This document shows, one piece after another, positions 16,261 through 25,185 of a DNA stretch of 64,000 nucleotides (within the stretch, counting starts at the first letter, position 1; each line of letters begins with the position of its first letter). This DNA is from Nitrospira sp. (GTDB taxonomy: Bacteria > Nitrospirota > Nitrospiria > Nitrospirales > Nitrospiraceae). The DNA lies in NCBI GenBank assembly GCA_016788885.1, contig JAEURX010000055.1, positions 40,313-104,312 on the forward strand. The letters are read 5' to 3'. Under the pieces are notes generated by a model. It made no database searches. It worked only from the letters and a program-made list of their open reading frames with translations, and was not told where the DNA came from. A program made the translations under genes and the position numbers.

Positions 16261-18288
16261 CTATCCGGCCCACAACAGCAACAGGACCAGGGTCAGGAAA
16301 ATATAGCTGAGATAGACATGAAGGCTGCCGGCTTGAATCACACGGAGACGGTCGGCCAACGCGAGCAGCCGTCGGACGACCGGCTCATAGAGATAGGTTT
16401 CAAACATTGGGTGAATATGCGACTCGAACCGCTGGTGCTTGATGAAGTACTTCGACTGTTCCAGAAACTCTCGTTCGAGCTTCACCGCCGGCTGATAGAT
16501 GGTTTCGAACACCTGCTTGATGGGTTGCGCGAATCCCATCGCGCTATATTCCATGCGCGGCGTCAGGTTCAGCCCGCAGCCCCAGGTCTTGTAGTACCGT
16601 GCACGCAGGCCCTTTCCGCATAGACGGGCAATCAGCACCCCCAACCCGCCGGCCCCCACCAGCAGCACGGCGAGCACCGGCGTTGAGATGCTGGAAAATT
16701 CCACCGTCACGGGTGCCACGACCCAACCGTCCAGTGCCAGCACCTGCACGCTGATGGACACCCCCGTCAGCAGCGCGGTCACGCGATCCAACAGGGGGAT
16801 GACCAGCATGGGCGCCAATCCCAGCACGACGCAGGCCCCCGCCAGAAAACCCATGCCCGCTCGCATCGACCAGGGGACCTCCTTCGCTCGTCGGGCCTGG
16901 GGACTTCGTGGCTGCGCCAGGAATGACAATCCGAAGGCTTTCGCAAAACACGCCAGCGCCAGCGCGCCGGTCAGGGCCAGCATTGCGGCGGCAATCGGCA
17001 ACATGAGTTTCAGGAGCAGGGGCGGCAGTTGAACGCTGAGGAAGAGGCTCTGAAACACCAGCCATTCACTGACGAATCCGTTCGTGGGCGGCAGCGCAGC
17101 AATGGACACAGCCCCGATCAGGAAACAAGCACCCGTCCAGGGCATGCGTCGAAGCAAGCCTCCGTACTCCTCGATGTTTCTGGTGTGCGTGGAGAACTGC
17201 AGCGCTCCGGCGCCGAAGAACAGCAATGCTTTGAACGTCGCGTGATTGATCGTGTGGTACAGACCGGCCAGCAACCCGAGCGCCGCCAGTTCCTGCAATC
17301 CATAGGTGTGGAAGATCATGCCGGCACCGATCCCCAACAGAATGATGCCGATGTTTTCCACGCTGTGAAACGCCAGCAAGCCCTTCAGGTCATGCTCCAT
17401 CAACGCATACATGACGCCCAACAGCGCCGACACCGTGCCGGCGATCAGAATCGTCACGCCCCACCACCAGGGGAATTCTCCTCCCATGAAATCGAAGTAG
17501 ACCCGGATCAACCCATAGATGGCAGTTTTGATCATGACGCCGGACATCACCCCCGAGATGTGAGAGGGTGCAGCGGGATGCGCGTAGGGCAGCCAGACAT
17601 GCAGCGGCACAATACCGGCCTTCGCGCCGAATCCGATCAAGGCTGCGAAGAAGGCCATCGATCGTACTCCGTCCGGAATCGCCCGGGCCGGGTGGCGAAA
17701 CGCCTCGAACGAGAAGGACGCAGCTTCTCGCGCAAAGATTAAAAAGGTCAGCATGATGAAGGCGGTGCCGACGTGCGTCATGATCAAATAGAACAGCCCG
17801 GCCTCGCGGACGCCAGGCTTCTCATGCTCGGTGACCACCAAGAGGTAGGACAACAGGGACATGATTTCCCAGAGAATCAGGAAGAAGAACCCGTTGTCGG
17901 CCAGGACCACCAACGTCATGGACAGCAAGAAGCCGTTGAGGAGGGAGCCCAACACTCCCACCGAGATCCGGCCGGAGAACTCTTCCATGTAGCCGAAGGC
18001 ATAGATCGACGCGGGAAGTGCCACCAGTGAAATCGTGAGGACGAAGAAGGCCGCGAGCGGATCGAGACGCAACGCACAGGTCAGATGTGGAATGTTGGAG
18101 GAGAGCGACAAGGACAGAGGGGCCGTGGCCAAGAGTCCGGCCAGGCCCAGAGCAATGCCCATCACGCTCGCAGCGGCCGCGAAGCCATGAGCGAGAAGAT
18201 TCTGACGATGCGGAACGGTGGTGCAGAGGGGCAGCAGCCCCCCCAGGAGGTAACAGGCGAGAAGAACGGTCAAGAGGGCGGTCATCAC
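16261..18288 (-). CDS. hyfB-like: HyfB-like antiporter-type membrane subunit
   Basis: A 675-residue protein, the first gene of the cluster and the largest membrane subunit. The NuoL/M-type core includes the GLIMTHVGTAF-like and GIVPLHVWLPYAHPAAPSHISGVMSGVMIK segments and the NHATFKALLFFGAGAL motif with its lysine. The C-terminus (about residues 560-675) adds an amphipathic region and further helices, as in HycC/HyfB. The cluster order hyfB-C-E-F-G-I lacks HyfD, the ferredoxin-type HyfA/HyfH subunits and all maturation genes. The upstream gap (18289-18536) probably carries the promoter: a TTGACA-like box lies at 18357-18362 on this strand but its -10 partner is weak. Confidence 0.92.
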   Translation of the reverse strand: MMTALLTVLLACYLLGGLLPLCTTVPHRQNLLAHGFAAAASVMGIALGLAGLLATAPLSLSLSSNIPHLTCALRLDPLAAFFVLTISLVALPASIYAFGYMEEFSGRISVGVLGSLLNGFLLSMTLVVLADNGFFFLILWEIMSLLSYLLVVTEHEKPGVREAGLFYLIMTHVGTAFIMLTFLIFAREAASFSFEAFRHPARAIPDGVRSMAFFAALIGFGAKAGIVPLHVWLPYAHPAAPSHISGVMSGVMIKTAIYGLIRVYFDFMGGEFPWWWGVTILIAGTVSALLGVMYALMEHDLKGLLAFHSVENIGIILLGIGAGMIFHTYGLQELAALGLLAGLYHTINHATFKALLFFGAGALQFSTHTRNIEEYGGLLRRMPWTGACFLIGAVSIAALPPTNGFVSEWLVFQSLFLSVQLPPLLLKLMLPIAAAMLALTGALALACFAKAFGLSFLAQPRSPQARRAKEVPWSMRAGMGFLAGACVVLGLAPMLVIPLLDRVTALLTGVSISVQVLALDGWVVAPVTVEFSSISTPVLAVLLVGAGGLGVLIARLCGKGLRARYYKTWGCGLNLTPRMEYSAMGFAQPIKQVFETIYQPAVKLEREFLEQSKYFIKHQRFESHIHPMFETYLYEPVVRRLLALADRLRVIQAGSLHVYLSYIFLTLVLLLLWAG

Positions 18289-18536
18289 GACACTACCCTC
18301 TCCTCACGCGCAGCATCGCGATGCTCACCACTCACTCAAGAGACAACTCTTGCGTTTGTCAAAGTACGAGAGAAATCCGGCGTCTTATTTATTCATCTAC
18401 CACCTTCCGTCGTTCGACGCAACTCGCGGCCAACAGCAGGGTCCGCGCGATCATTCGCACGCATCACGCGTTGTAGGAGAATGAGCAGAGGCAGGAGCAC
18501 GGAATGAAACGGGACAGGATCGAGACAGCAGCCTCG

Positions 18537-19031
18537 CTATTGCGGCGCCTCGCCCAGCACGCACCACAAGCGCCTGGTGCCGGACTTCTGGTCAGTGACG
18601 GCCTGGCCGGAAAAGAAACTCTGTTGCCAGGCGACGATGTCGTCTTTGGGATGGGCTGTGGCGGTCCAGTAGATACCGGAGCGGATATTCCGAAACGGAT
18701 GCCCCGGGGGAAGGGAAGGATCCTGCTGATCAGGATCGACCAGCGTCTGGATTTCCTCGATGCTCGGCGCTCGCCAGCCTTTGCGCCCGCCAACGGTTTT
18801 CGTTGCGCATCGTGCGACGGAGCGATCCCAGACATCGAAGACGTAATCCGGTTCACGCTCCCAGACCAAACCGGTCTTCTGGTCTTTCACCACGTCGCCC
18901 TCGAACTGCAAGACGAACCGTGACGCCCCCTCTTCCGCCAGCACGGCACCGGACGAAGAGCCGACCAGCAGCAGGATCGACACCATCATGGGATAGCGAC
19001 AGACACGCATCAGGGCGCCAGTGTGCCTCAT
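18537..19031 (-). CDS. exported DUF1566 (Lcl C-terminal-domain) protein
   Basis: A 164-residue exported protein. After a signal peptide ending near VLAEE, the mature domain shows the DUF1566/Lcl C-terminal pattern: VKDQKTGLVWERE near its start, GWRAPSIEEIQTLVD in the middle, and YWTATAHPKDD, WCV near the end. These domains occur in exported proteins of unknown role and in phage tail/adhesin contexts. The start at 19031 is preceded by an AAAGG-like site; a longer form could begin at 19097 and a shorter one at 19010. It is followed (minus strand) by nothing of the same operon and preceded by the membrane protease pair. Confidence 0.8.
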   Translation of the reverse strand: MRHTGALMRVCRYPMMVSILLLVGSSSGAVLAEEGASRFVLQFEGDVVKDQKTGLVWEREPDYVFDVWDRSVARCATKTVGGRKGWRAPSIEEIQTLVDPDQQDPSLPPGHPFRNIRSGIYWTATAHPKDDIVAWQQSFFSGQAVTDQKSGTRRLWCVLGEAPQ

Positions 19032-19086
19032 GTGCCAAACCTTTGCAACGGGTTCGGAGCCAATGATCGCCTGAGGAGGGATACAC

Positions 19087-19809
19087 CTACCAATCAAGCC
19101 GCCGATACTGCCGGTGCAAGAGCCAGCCTCCCCACAGCAACGAGGCCAGCATCAACAGCGTCCCGATGCCATAGGAGAGATGCGCCAGGCGATGGTCGTA
19201 GTCGAGCCATCCCAACATGGTCAGCAAATTGTTCCAATCATGCGCGTCGACTTCCTTGCCGGTAAACCCGCCCAGCAGGATGAGATCCATCGCCCGGGCA
19301 TCGTTGATATACGGCGCCACGTCCATGAAGTTTTCCGCCGTCCACCAGAGCGCCACCGAACCACCGAACGGATCACGCGTCTTGATGAGGAATGTGCCTA
19401 GACAGATCACCGGCATGAGAATCTGGCCAAGACTGCCGCCAAGGATGGTCATGAATCGTCCGAAGGGCATGAAGATCAGGTGCCCGGCCTCATGAAACGG
19501 CAGGTTGATCAGGTGGAGGAAGGATTCGCCGGTGTAATTGGTGTCGAGCGGCGTGGTGATCAACCGCCAGCCCCACCAGGCCAGTAACAGGAATACCAGC
19601 GCCCGGCCTGCGAAGTGGAAGGGATTCACCGACTCTTCGGTGACGAGCAGCCATTCCTCAAGCAGCCGTGCCCCGACCGATTCTCGAACCTGCGGACGCG
19701 GCACCGCAACCGGACGTGGGGAGCGGTGCATTTTGGCGAAAATGATGCCGCAGCGGGCGCAGTCCACCCGCTCCTCGTCCTGTTCCCATCCGCATTTCAC
19801 GCAATGCAT
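19087..19809 (-). CDS. membrane zinc metalloprotease-like protein with N-terminal zinc ribbon
   Basis: A 240-residue polytopic protein. The N-terminus has two CxxC knuckles (CVKCG and CARCG) forming a zinc ribbon, then a linker and transmembrane helices. A HEAGH motif within LPFHEAGHLIFMPFG fits the HExxH active site of membrane-embedded M50-like peptidases. The third metal ligand is not obvious, so catalytic activity is probable rather than certain. The stop-to-start spacing with the next gene upstream (start at 20778, stop at 19813) is only three bases, which indicates co-transcription with the site-2-type protease. Together they look like a regulated membrane-proteolysis pair. Confidence 0.75.
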   Translation of the reverse strand: MHCVKCGWEQDEERVDCARCGIIFAKMHRSPRPVAVPRPQVRESVGARLLEEWLLVTEESVNPFHFAGRALVFLLLAWWGWRLITTPLDTNYTGESFLHLINLPFHEAGHLIFMPFGRFMTILGGSLGQILMPVICLGTFLIKTRDPFGGSVALWWTAENFMDVAPYINDARAMDLILLGGFTGKEVDAHDWNNLLTMLGWLDYDHRLAHLSYGIGTLLMLASLLWGGWLLHRQYRRLDW

Positions 19810-19812
19810 GGG

Positions 19813-20778
19813 TCAGCGCAGAATAAACGGCTCCCAGGTGAACGTCAGCACAAAGATGAGCACGGCAATCCATCCAATGAACAGGCGCAGGCCGCCCAGC
19901 TCACGACCTGGATTCCGCACGGGTGGATGCGCCAGACCCATCAGGCCGGCAAGCCCCACCCACAAGAACCATCCCTTCCACCCCAGCCAGCCGAACAGCA
20001 TCAGGATCGGTACGAGGGCGACGGCCACGCTACGTTGTCGCTCACCCAGAAGAGCATAGGCGACATGTCCGCCGTCTAGTTGCCCGATCGGCAAGAGATT
20101 GAGCGACGTAATGAAGAGCCCGAACCAGGCAGCAAACCCGATGGGATGGAGGATCACATCTGCGTTCGGCGACAACGGTCCGATGACGATCCAGGAAGCA
20201 AACTGCAGCAACAATGGCTCCCCGAGGTGCATGCCGTAGCTGCCTTGGATCGGCACCACGGTTGAAAGCCGAAGCCCGATCACCAAAGCAACCACCGCCA
20301 CGACAAACCCAGCGATCGGACCGGCCACTCCGATATCAAACAGCGCCCGCCGATCGGTCAACGGCGCGCGCATGCGGATAATCGCCCCGAAGGTCCCCAC
20401 AAAATGCGGCAGCCCCGGCACGAACAGGGGCAACGAGGTCGCCACCCCATGCAGACGCGACAGGACATAGTGACCCAATTCATGCGTGACGAGAATGCCC
20501 AGCAATGTCGCGGCAAAGGGAATGCCCTTCCATAACGAACCGGGGTCGTCGACAAGAAAATTCCACGGCCCCACCAGAGGATTGGTGTTCGTTTGGTAGG
20601 CGCCGGCCCAGAGAACGGTAAACACGGTCAGCGTGAACAGAATCGCCGGAAGCACGAAGGCGGAAAAGGGCGGGCGCTCATCCTCCTCCCACTCCTCATC
20701 CTCCTCCTGATCACGCTCGACAGGAATCAGATCATCCTGTACAGGCGGCCGCCCCGCGTCATCACGATCCATGTGCAC
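19813..20778 (-). CDS. site-2 protease family (M50) membrane zinc protease
   Basis: A 321-residue integral membrane protease of the M50/rhomboid-like site-2 protease class. The HExxH site is HELGHYV and the downstream NLLPIGQLDGGHVAYA supplies the conserved LDG metal-binding aspartate. The N-terminal cytoplasmic tail (residues 1-40) is very acidic (repeated glutamates), an unusual extension that may bind a partner. Such enzymes cleave transmembrane substrates such as anti-sigma factors or signal peptides. A shorter start at 20772 is equally possible. Substrate unknown. Confidence 0.85.
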   Translation of the reverse strand: MHMDRDDAGRPPVQDDLIPVERDQEEDEEWEEDERPPFSAFVLPAILFTLTVFTVLWAGAYQTNTNPLVGPWNFLVDDPGSLWKGIPFAATLLGILVTHELGHYVLSRLHGVATSLPLFVPGLPHFVGTFGAIIRMRAPLTDRRALFDIGVAGPIAGFVVAVVALVIGLRLSTVVPIQGSYGMHLGEPLLLQFASWIVIGPLSPNADVILHPIGFAAWFGLFITSLNLLPIGQLDGGHVAYALLGERQRSVAVALVPILMLFGWLGWKGWFLWVGLAGLMGLAHPPVRNPGRELGGLRLFIGWIAVLIFVLTFTWEPFILR

Positions 20779-21074
20779 GCTCCGGCCTCACAAGACACAC
20801 CCAACGGTTCGTTCGAAAGCGAGAACATATTCGCCGGAGGTTCCGGCTTCTGCGCACAAGACCGGCGGCATGATTCGGCATCCGTCTGCCAGGTTGCGGG
20901 AAAACTCACGTCTTGCATCATAACGCGCGCTGGGCTCCACGTGCCGTCCCGCGTCTACACACACTGCCGGATGCGCAAAAAGGCCGGCCAGCCAGACGGT
21001 AGCGAGATCCGCCACGCGAAGAAGAATGCACGTCACGTCTGCGGACGCCACCGACGGACTTTTTCCGCACCCTG
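20779..21074. other. 296-base gap without a supported gene
   Basis: Between the site-2 protease start and the end of the HTH-metallo-beta-lactamase gene I see no reading frame with family features on either strand. The gap must hold the promoter for the minus-strand protease pair. No clear -35/-10 pair stands out. Confidence 0.4.
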
Positions 21075-21911
21075 TTACGTGGAAAAGGGATTGTGCAGCA
21101 GTTCTTCCCTCACCGTCGTGGCCGGCCCATGTCCTGGAAAGAGCACCGTGTCCGGAGCCAGGGTCAGCACGCGCTCGCGGACCGATTGTAAATGAGTCTG
21201 ATATAAGCCCGCCGGATTGGATCGGCCGATGGAGCCGGCGAACAGCGTATCGCCTACGAAGCAGATCGGGAAGCCGTTCTGGTCGATCTGATAACAGATC
21301 CCGCCAGGCGTATGGCCGGGGGTCGGCACGAACCGAAGGGTAAGTGCGCCGACCTGCAGTGCCCCACCTTGCTGCGGCACGTGCAACGACTCCGGTGCCG
21401 GACGCCAACTCAGAAGATCGAGATCCTCAGCCCCGAGATAGACCGGCACGGGATGGGCTTTCAGAATCGCTTCGATGCCGTCGGCATGGTCGGAATGTCC
21501 GTGCGTCAGGCAAATCGCCCGCAGCCGCAGCCTTCGTTCGGCCAGCGTCTTCAACATGGCCTCGGCGTTGTATGCGGTATCCACGATCACCGCTTCGCCA
21601 CGATCATGAATGATATAGCCCTTCACTTCATATCCGCCGATCGACCCCAACAGAGTTTCCACATGGGATATCGACGAAGGCCTTGCCTGAGGCATCCATC
21701 CGTCAACCGCCTGCGTGAGTGGTTCGGCCCTCAGTCCAAGCGCCCTGGCAACCGCGCGCACCTGTTCGCAGCTCCGCGGCGATTGCCCCCGCTCCAGCCC
21801 ACTCAGTTCGACTTCAGACAGGCCGCTCGCACGCGCCACCTCGGCCACCGACCGCTGTTGCCCGTTGCGCGCCTTCTTCAGAATATCGCTCAGTTCGTCT
21901 TCAAGCGGCAT
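21075..21911 (-). CDS. XRE-type HTH fused to metallo-beta-lactamase-fold hydrolase (glyoxalase II-like)
   Basis: A 278-residue fusion. Residues 1-70 look like a helix-turn-helix of the XRE/Cro type (RSVAEVARASGLSEVELSGLERGQS). From about residue 90 a metallo-beta-lactamase fold follows, with the metal motif THGHSDHADG, the third histidine in TPGHTPGG and the aspartate in FVGDTLF, then GHGPATT. The hydrolase part resembles glyoxalase II/persulfide dioxygenase-like enzymes. Fusing it to a DNA-binding domain suggests either self-regulation or a ligand-sensing hydrolase. The ATG at 21911 is preferred over an in-frame upstream start at 21938, because the family pattern begins there. It stands alone. 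Confidence 0.82.
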   Translation of the reverse strand: MPLEDELSDILKKARNGQQRSVAEVARASGLSEVELSGLERGQSPRSCEQVRAVARALGLRAEPLTQAVDGWMPQARPSSISHVETLLGSIGGYEVKGYIIHDRGEAVIVDTAYNAEAMLKTLAERRLRLRAICLTHGHSDHADGIEAILKAHPVPVYLGAEDLDLLSWRPAPESLHVPQQGGALQVGALTLRFVPTPGHTPGGICYQIDQNGFPICFVGDTLFAGSIGRSNPAGLYQTHLQSVRERVLTLAPDTVLFPGHGPATTVREELLHNPFST

Positions 21912-22033
21912 TGTCACCAATCCCCATCGGATAGCCAAAATTCCTGAACTGCAGACTGACTCTTCCGAACAGCGCGCATCGAGTAAATGTCTCTTCTCTA
22001 CTCATCTGGCAAGCAGGTTGAGATGGCTCTACT

Positions 22034-22068
22034 GCGCGCGTCCAACGAGGGCCTTCCGAGGCCGCGCG
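22034..22068. repeat. G+C-rich hairpin in the 21912-22108 gap
   Basis: A GCGCGCG ... CGCGCG pairing encloses a GGCCTTCCGAGGCC core, between the M16 peptidase stop and the next gene. It may terminate the M16 operon or belong to a dispersed intergenic repeat; the sequence alone cannot decide. Confidence 0.35.
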
Positions 22069-22108
22069 TTGCGCGAGCAAAGAGCCACTCGACTGTTTGC
22101 CCTTTCCC

Positions 22109-23557
22109 CTAACTCTCCGGGGCCAGCGTAATTTCCTGCACTTCGCCGAAACTCGCCAGCACTTTCGAGAGGGCGTCGCCGGAGCCGACCGCGAGAATCC
22201 GCAACCGCTCAGGATTAAAGTGCGCCTTGGCCGCCCGTTGGATATCGTCCTTCGTCAGATTGACGACTTTGTCGCGGATCTGTTGGAGCCAGTCTTTCGG
22301 CAACCCGTCGTACTCCAGATCCATCAACCGCCCCACGATGCTGGACGCACTCGTGAACGAGAAGACGAACGAGTTGACGTAGGCCTCCTTGGCCTCCTCC
22401 AGTTCGCTGTCCGTCACCGGCTCATTACGCATACGCTCCATGTTCGCCACGAACCGGTTCACGACCTCCTGCGTCGAGGCCAGCTTGGTCTCGGCGCGCA
22501 TCAGCCACACGCCCTCATCATAGACACTGGCCCGCAGGCCGCTACCCACCGAATAGGCCAGCCCACGCTTGGTGCGCACGTCATTGAAGAGCCGGCTGCG
22601 GAACGAACTCCCGCCCAGAATATCGTTGGCGATGGCCACCGCCACATAGTCCGGATCGGTTTCTTTCACGGTCAGGTGCCCCACGCGCAAATGGGTCTGC
22701 GACGTGTCCTTACTGATGAACCGCACGAGGCCGGTCTTGCGATCAGACTCCGCCACCGGAGGGATCTTTACCTCGGGCACGGTTCCCTTCGCCCAATCAC
22801 CAAACGTCTCGCGCAACAGCGCCAACATCTCGCCCTTGTCGAAGTCGCCGGTCACGCCCAACATGATGCCGTTGGGGTGCACGGTCTGCCGATGAAAGGC
22901 CACGAGATCCTCGCGAGTCATGGATTCGATGGACCGCACGGAAGTTTCGCGCGCGCTTGGGTGAGCCGCGCCATAGAGCAACTTGGCAAATTCACGCCCG
23001 ACGATGGAGCCCGGACTGTCCTGCCGACGGCGAATGCCCTCCAGCGCTTGCAACTTCGCCAACTCCACACGACCCTGCTCAAACGCCGGACGCCGCAACA
23101 GATCGGCGAAAATGTGCAGGCCGCGTTTCAGATCTTTCTTCAAGACGTCGAGGGAGGCAGAACCGGACTCTTTGGAAAATCCGATCGAGATCGTGGCCGC
23201 CAACTGCTCGAGCTCTTCATCGACTTCATCGGGCGACATCCCCGCCGAGCCGCCTGTCCGCATCACGGCGCCGGTCATTCCTGCCAGACCGACTTTGTCC
23301 GCCGGGTCCAGCCAGCTGCCCGTCTTGAGCGTGGCATTGATCGTGACCAGCGGGAGTTCATGATCTTCGAGGAGGTAGACCACCATGCCGTTGTCAAGCA
23401 CGAGGCGTTCCGCATCCGGTGGATTGAACTCCACCGTCGGGAATCGCATCGTGCGCGGATTGTCCGTCGCCAGGTCCCCCGCCCATCCCACCGTCACGTG
23501 CATCAGGAGTATGAGCACCACGGCACACCACGCCATCCGTCCCCTCGGTTTCCTCAT
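22109..23557 (-). CDS. M16 family peptidase homologue lacking the zinc site (partner subunit)
   Basis: A 482-residue exported M16 protein. It carries a signal peptide (AWCAVVLILLMHVTVGWAG). The place where HxxEH should be reads VGLAGMTGAVMRTGG, so the zinc site is missing. It does keep the R-x-x-x-Y element (RGLAYSVGSG) that the non-catalytic partner of two-subunit M16 enzymes contributes to the substrate site. It follows the catalytic M16 gene, so the two are expected to form a heterodimer. The start at 23557 has AGAGAGGAA before it; an ATG at 23617 overlapping the previous stop (ATGA) is possible but would add 20 residues made by an intergenic repeat. Confidence 0.87.
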   Translation of the reverse strand: MRKPRGRMAWCAVVLILLMHVTVGWAGDLATDNPRTMRFPTVEFNPPDAERLVLDNGMVVYLLEDHELPLVTINATLKTGSWLDPADKVGLAGMTGAVMRTGGSAGMSPDEVDEELEQLAATISIGFSKESGSASLDVLKKDLKRGLHIFADLLRRPAFEQGRVELAKLQALEGIRRRQDSPGSIVGREFAKLLYGAAHPSARETSVRSIESMTREDLVAFHRQTVHPNGIMLGVTGDFDKGEMLALLRETFGDWAKGTVPEVKIPPVAESDRKTGLVRFISKDTSQTHLRVGHLTVKETDPDYVAVAIANDILGGSSFRSRLFNDVRTKRGLAYSVGSGLRASVYDEGVWLMRAETKLASTQEVVNRFVANMERMRNEPVTDSELEEAKEAYVNSFVFSFTSASSIVGRLMDLEYDGLPKDWLQQIRDKVVNLTKDDIQRAAKAHFNPERLRILAVGSGDALSKVLASFGEVQEITLAPES

Positions 23558-23572
23558 GAGAATTCCTCTCTC

Positions 23573-23605
23573 CGCTTCACGCTTCACGAGATACGCTTCA
23601 CGAAC
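23573..23605. repeat. GAGATACGC-type intergenic repeat, copy 1
   Basis: The segment contains CGCTTCACG-like units and the 20-base ACGAGATACGCTTCACGAAC at 23586-23605. A closely related 20-mer (18 of 20 identical) occurs at 41085-41104, and a shortened inverted copy at 40908-40920. This suggests a dispersed palindromic repeat family. Confidence 0.55.
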
Positions 23606-23613
23606 AACGCGCC

Positions 23614-25185
23614 TCATCGAGCCACCTCACCCGCAGCGGCCATCTTCTTGTCTGCCGACTTTTTCACCAACACTCCCACCGTACGGTTAGCTTTCGTCAG
23701 GTACTGGGATGCCACTCGCTGCACATCGGCCGGAGTCACCGCCGCGATCCGATCACGCGCGCTCAGCACATAGCGCCAGGTGCCGGCCACCGTTTGATAA
23801 AACGCCAGCTGCGACGCGAGCCCGCTGTTCGAGCGCAATGACCGCACCAGATCCGCATCCAATCCGTTGAGCACACGTTCGAACTCCTTGGTCGAAATCG
23901 GCTCTGATTTCAGCCGATCAAGTTCGTCATAGATAGCCGCCTCTACTTCTGCAGTGGTATGGGGAGCCAGCGGCGTCGCCGCAATCACGAACAAATTGGG
24001 AGCACGCACCCCGGGATAGTTGGTATCCGACAACACCGATGCAGCCAGTCGCTTGTCCCGCACCAGCGTCCCATACAGTCGCGAGGTGACGCCTTCGGTC
24101 AGCACTTCGTCGATCACGTCAAACACGAAATCGTCCGGATGCCCGATGGTCGGCTTGTGGTAACCGATGGCCAGCGCCGGTTCCGCGTCGAACTCGATTT
24201 CGACCCGCCGTTCTCCGCGTTGCGGCGGCTCTTCCGTCACCAGCGACGGAATGGGCGGCGCAGCCGGAATTTTCCCGAACGTCTGTTCGATTAGCGCGAT
24301 GACCTCCTTCGGCTTGATATCGCCGACAATGGCCACCGTCGCATTGTTCGGTCCGTAGTAGGTCTTGAAGAAGGCCTCCGTCGCAGCAGGCGTGAGCGCC
24401 ATGATGTCCGACCCCCAGCCGATCGTGGGCACACCGTACTGATGCGCCTGGAACGCGGTGGACGTGAACGTTTCATAGAGCAGACCGTTGGGACTGTCGT
24501 CCGTCCGAAGCCGGCGCTCTTCCATGACCACTCCCCGTTCCTTGTAAAACTCGCGCAACACGGGATGCGCCATCCGGTCGGACTCCAGCGCGGCCCAGAG
24601 CGGGAGCCGATTGGCGGGTAAGCTGATCACGTACCGGGTAATGTCCTTGCCGGTCGAGGCATTCAGTCCGACCCCGCCGTGGCGTTGATACAACAGCGCC
24701 ATCTCGTTGCCCACCACGAACTCGCCGGCTTTGTCCTGCAGTTCCTTAAACCGCCGCTGCAGCTGCTGCACCTCCTGGGAGGGAACGTAGGGCTTCCCTT
24801 CCATCTCCGCGCGCGTCGATTCCGCTCGCTCCCGCCCGTCCAATTCGTTCCCGACCAACGTCAGGTCGTCGAGCACCGCCTGTTCCCGCTCATAATCTCG
24901 GGTGCCGACCGTGCGCGTGCCTTTGAAGGCCATGTGTTCGTACAGATGCGCCAAACCGGTCAGGCCGACCTGTTCATTCACACCACCGACGCCGAAGGTC
25001 ATGTTGATGCTGACGATCGGGGCTTGATGCCGTTCGACCATCAGCACGGTCATGCCGTTGGCCAGTTTGTGCTCGATGACCCGGTCGGCCAGACTCGGCG
25101 AGTTCGCATAAACCGGGACGGCCGCCGTCACCAGGCCGGCGAGGATCAGAACACCCATGGTGCACGCACGCTCGAGGCTGATCAT
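23614..25185 (-). CDS. M16 family zinc peptidase, catalytic subunit
   Basis: A 523-residue exported M16B-type peptidase. A signal peptide precedes the mature protein. The inverted zinc motif HLYEHMAFKGT (HxxEH) and the downstream glutamate in NELDGRE-type context supply the metal site, so this is the active subunit. Together with the zinc-less homologue at 22109-23557 it should form the usual active/inactive pair, in the periplasm. Its ATG overlaps the stop of the phosphatase gene by four bases (TGA at 25182-25184), so the two are translationally coupled. Confidence 0.9.
   Translation of the reverse strand: MISLERACTMGVLILAGLVTAAVPVYANSPSLADRVIEHKLANGMTVLMVERHQAPIVSINMTFGVGGVNEQVGLTGLAHLYEHMAFKGTRTVGTRDYEREQAVLDDLTLVGNELDGRERAESTRAEMEGKPYVPSQEVQQLQRRFKELQDKAGEFVVGNEMALLYQRHGGVGLNASTGKDITRYVISLPANRLPLWAALESDRMAHPVLREFYKERGVVMEERRLRTDDSPNGLLYETFTSTAFQAHQYGVPTIGWGSDIMALTPAATEAFFKTYYGPNNATVAIVGDIKPKEVIALIEQTFGKIPAAPPIPSLVTEEPPQRGERRVEIEFDAEPALAIGYHKPTIGHPDDFVFDVIDEVLTEGVTSRLYGTLVRDKRLAASVLSDTNYPGVRAPNLFVIAATPLAPHTTAEVEAAIYDELDRLKSEPISTKEFERVLNGLDADLVRSLRSNSGLASQLAFYQTVAGTWRYVLSARDRIAAVTPADVQRVASQYLTKANRTVGVLVKKSADKKMAAAGEVAR

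Noticed and set aside
18334..18362. A TTGACA-like box with TTGAGT 17 bases on, as a promoter for the hyf-like cluster
   Set aside because: The -10 half is too poor and a small CAAGAG/CTCTTG palindrome overlaps it; I mention it with the first gene but do not list it as a feature.
22097..23773. A 558-codon plus-strand frame across the M16 peptidase genes
   Set aside because: Its translation is histidine/arginine-rich and has no family pattern; the opposite strand encodes recognisable M16 proteins.
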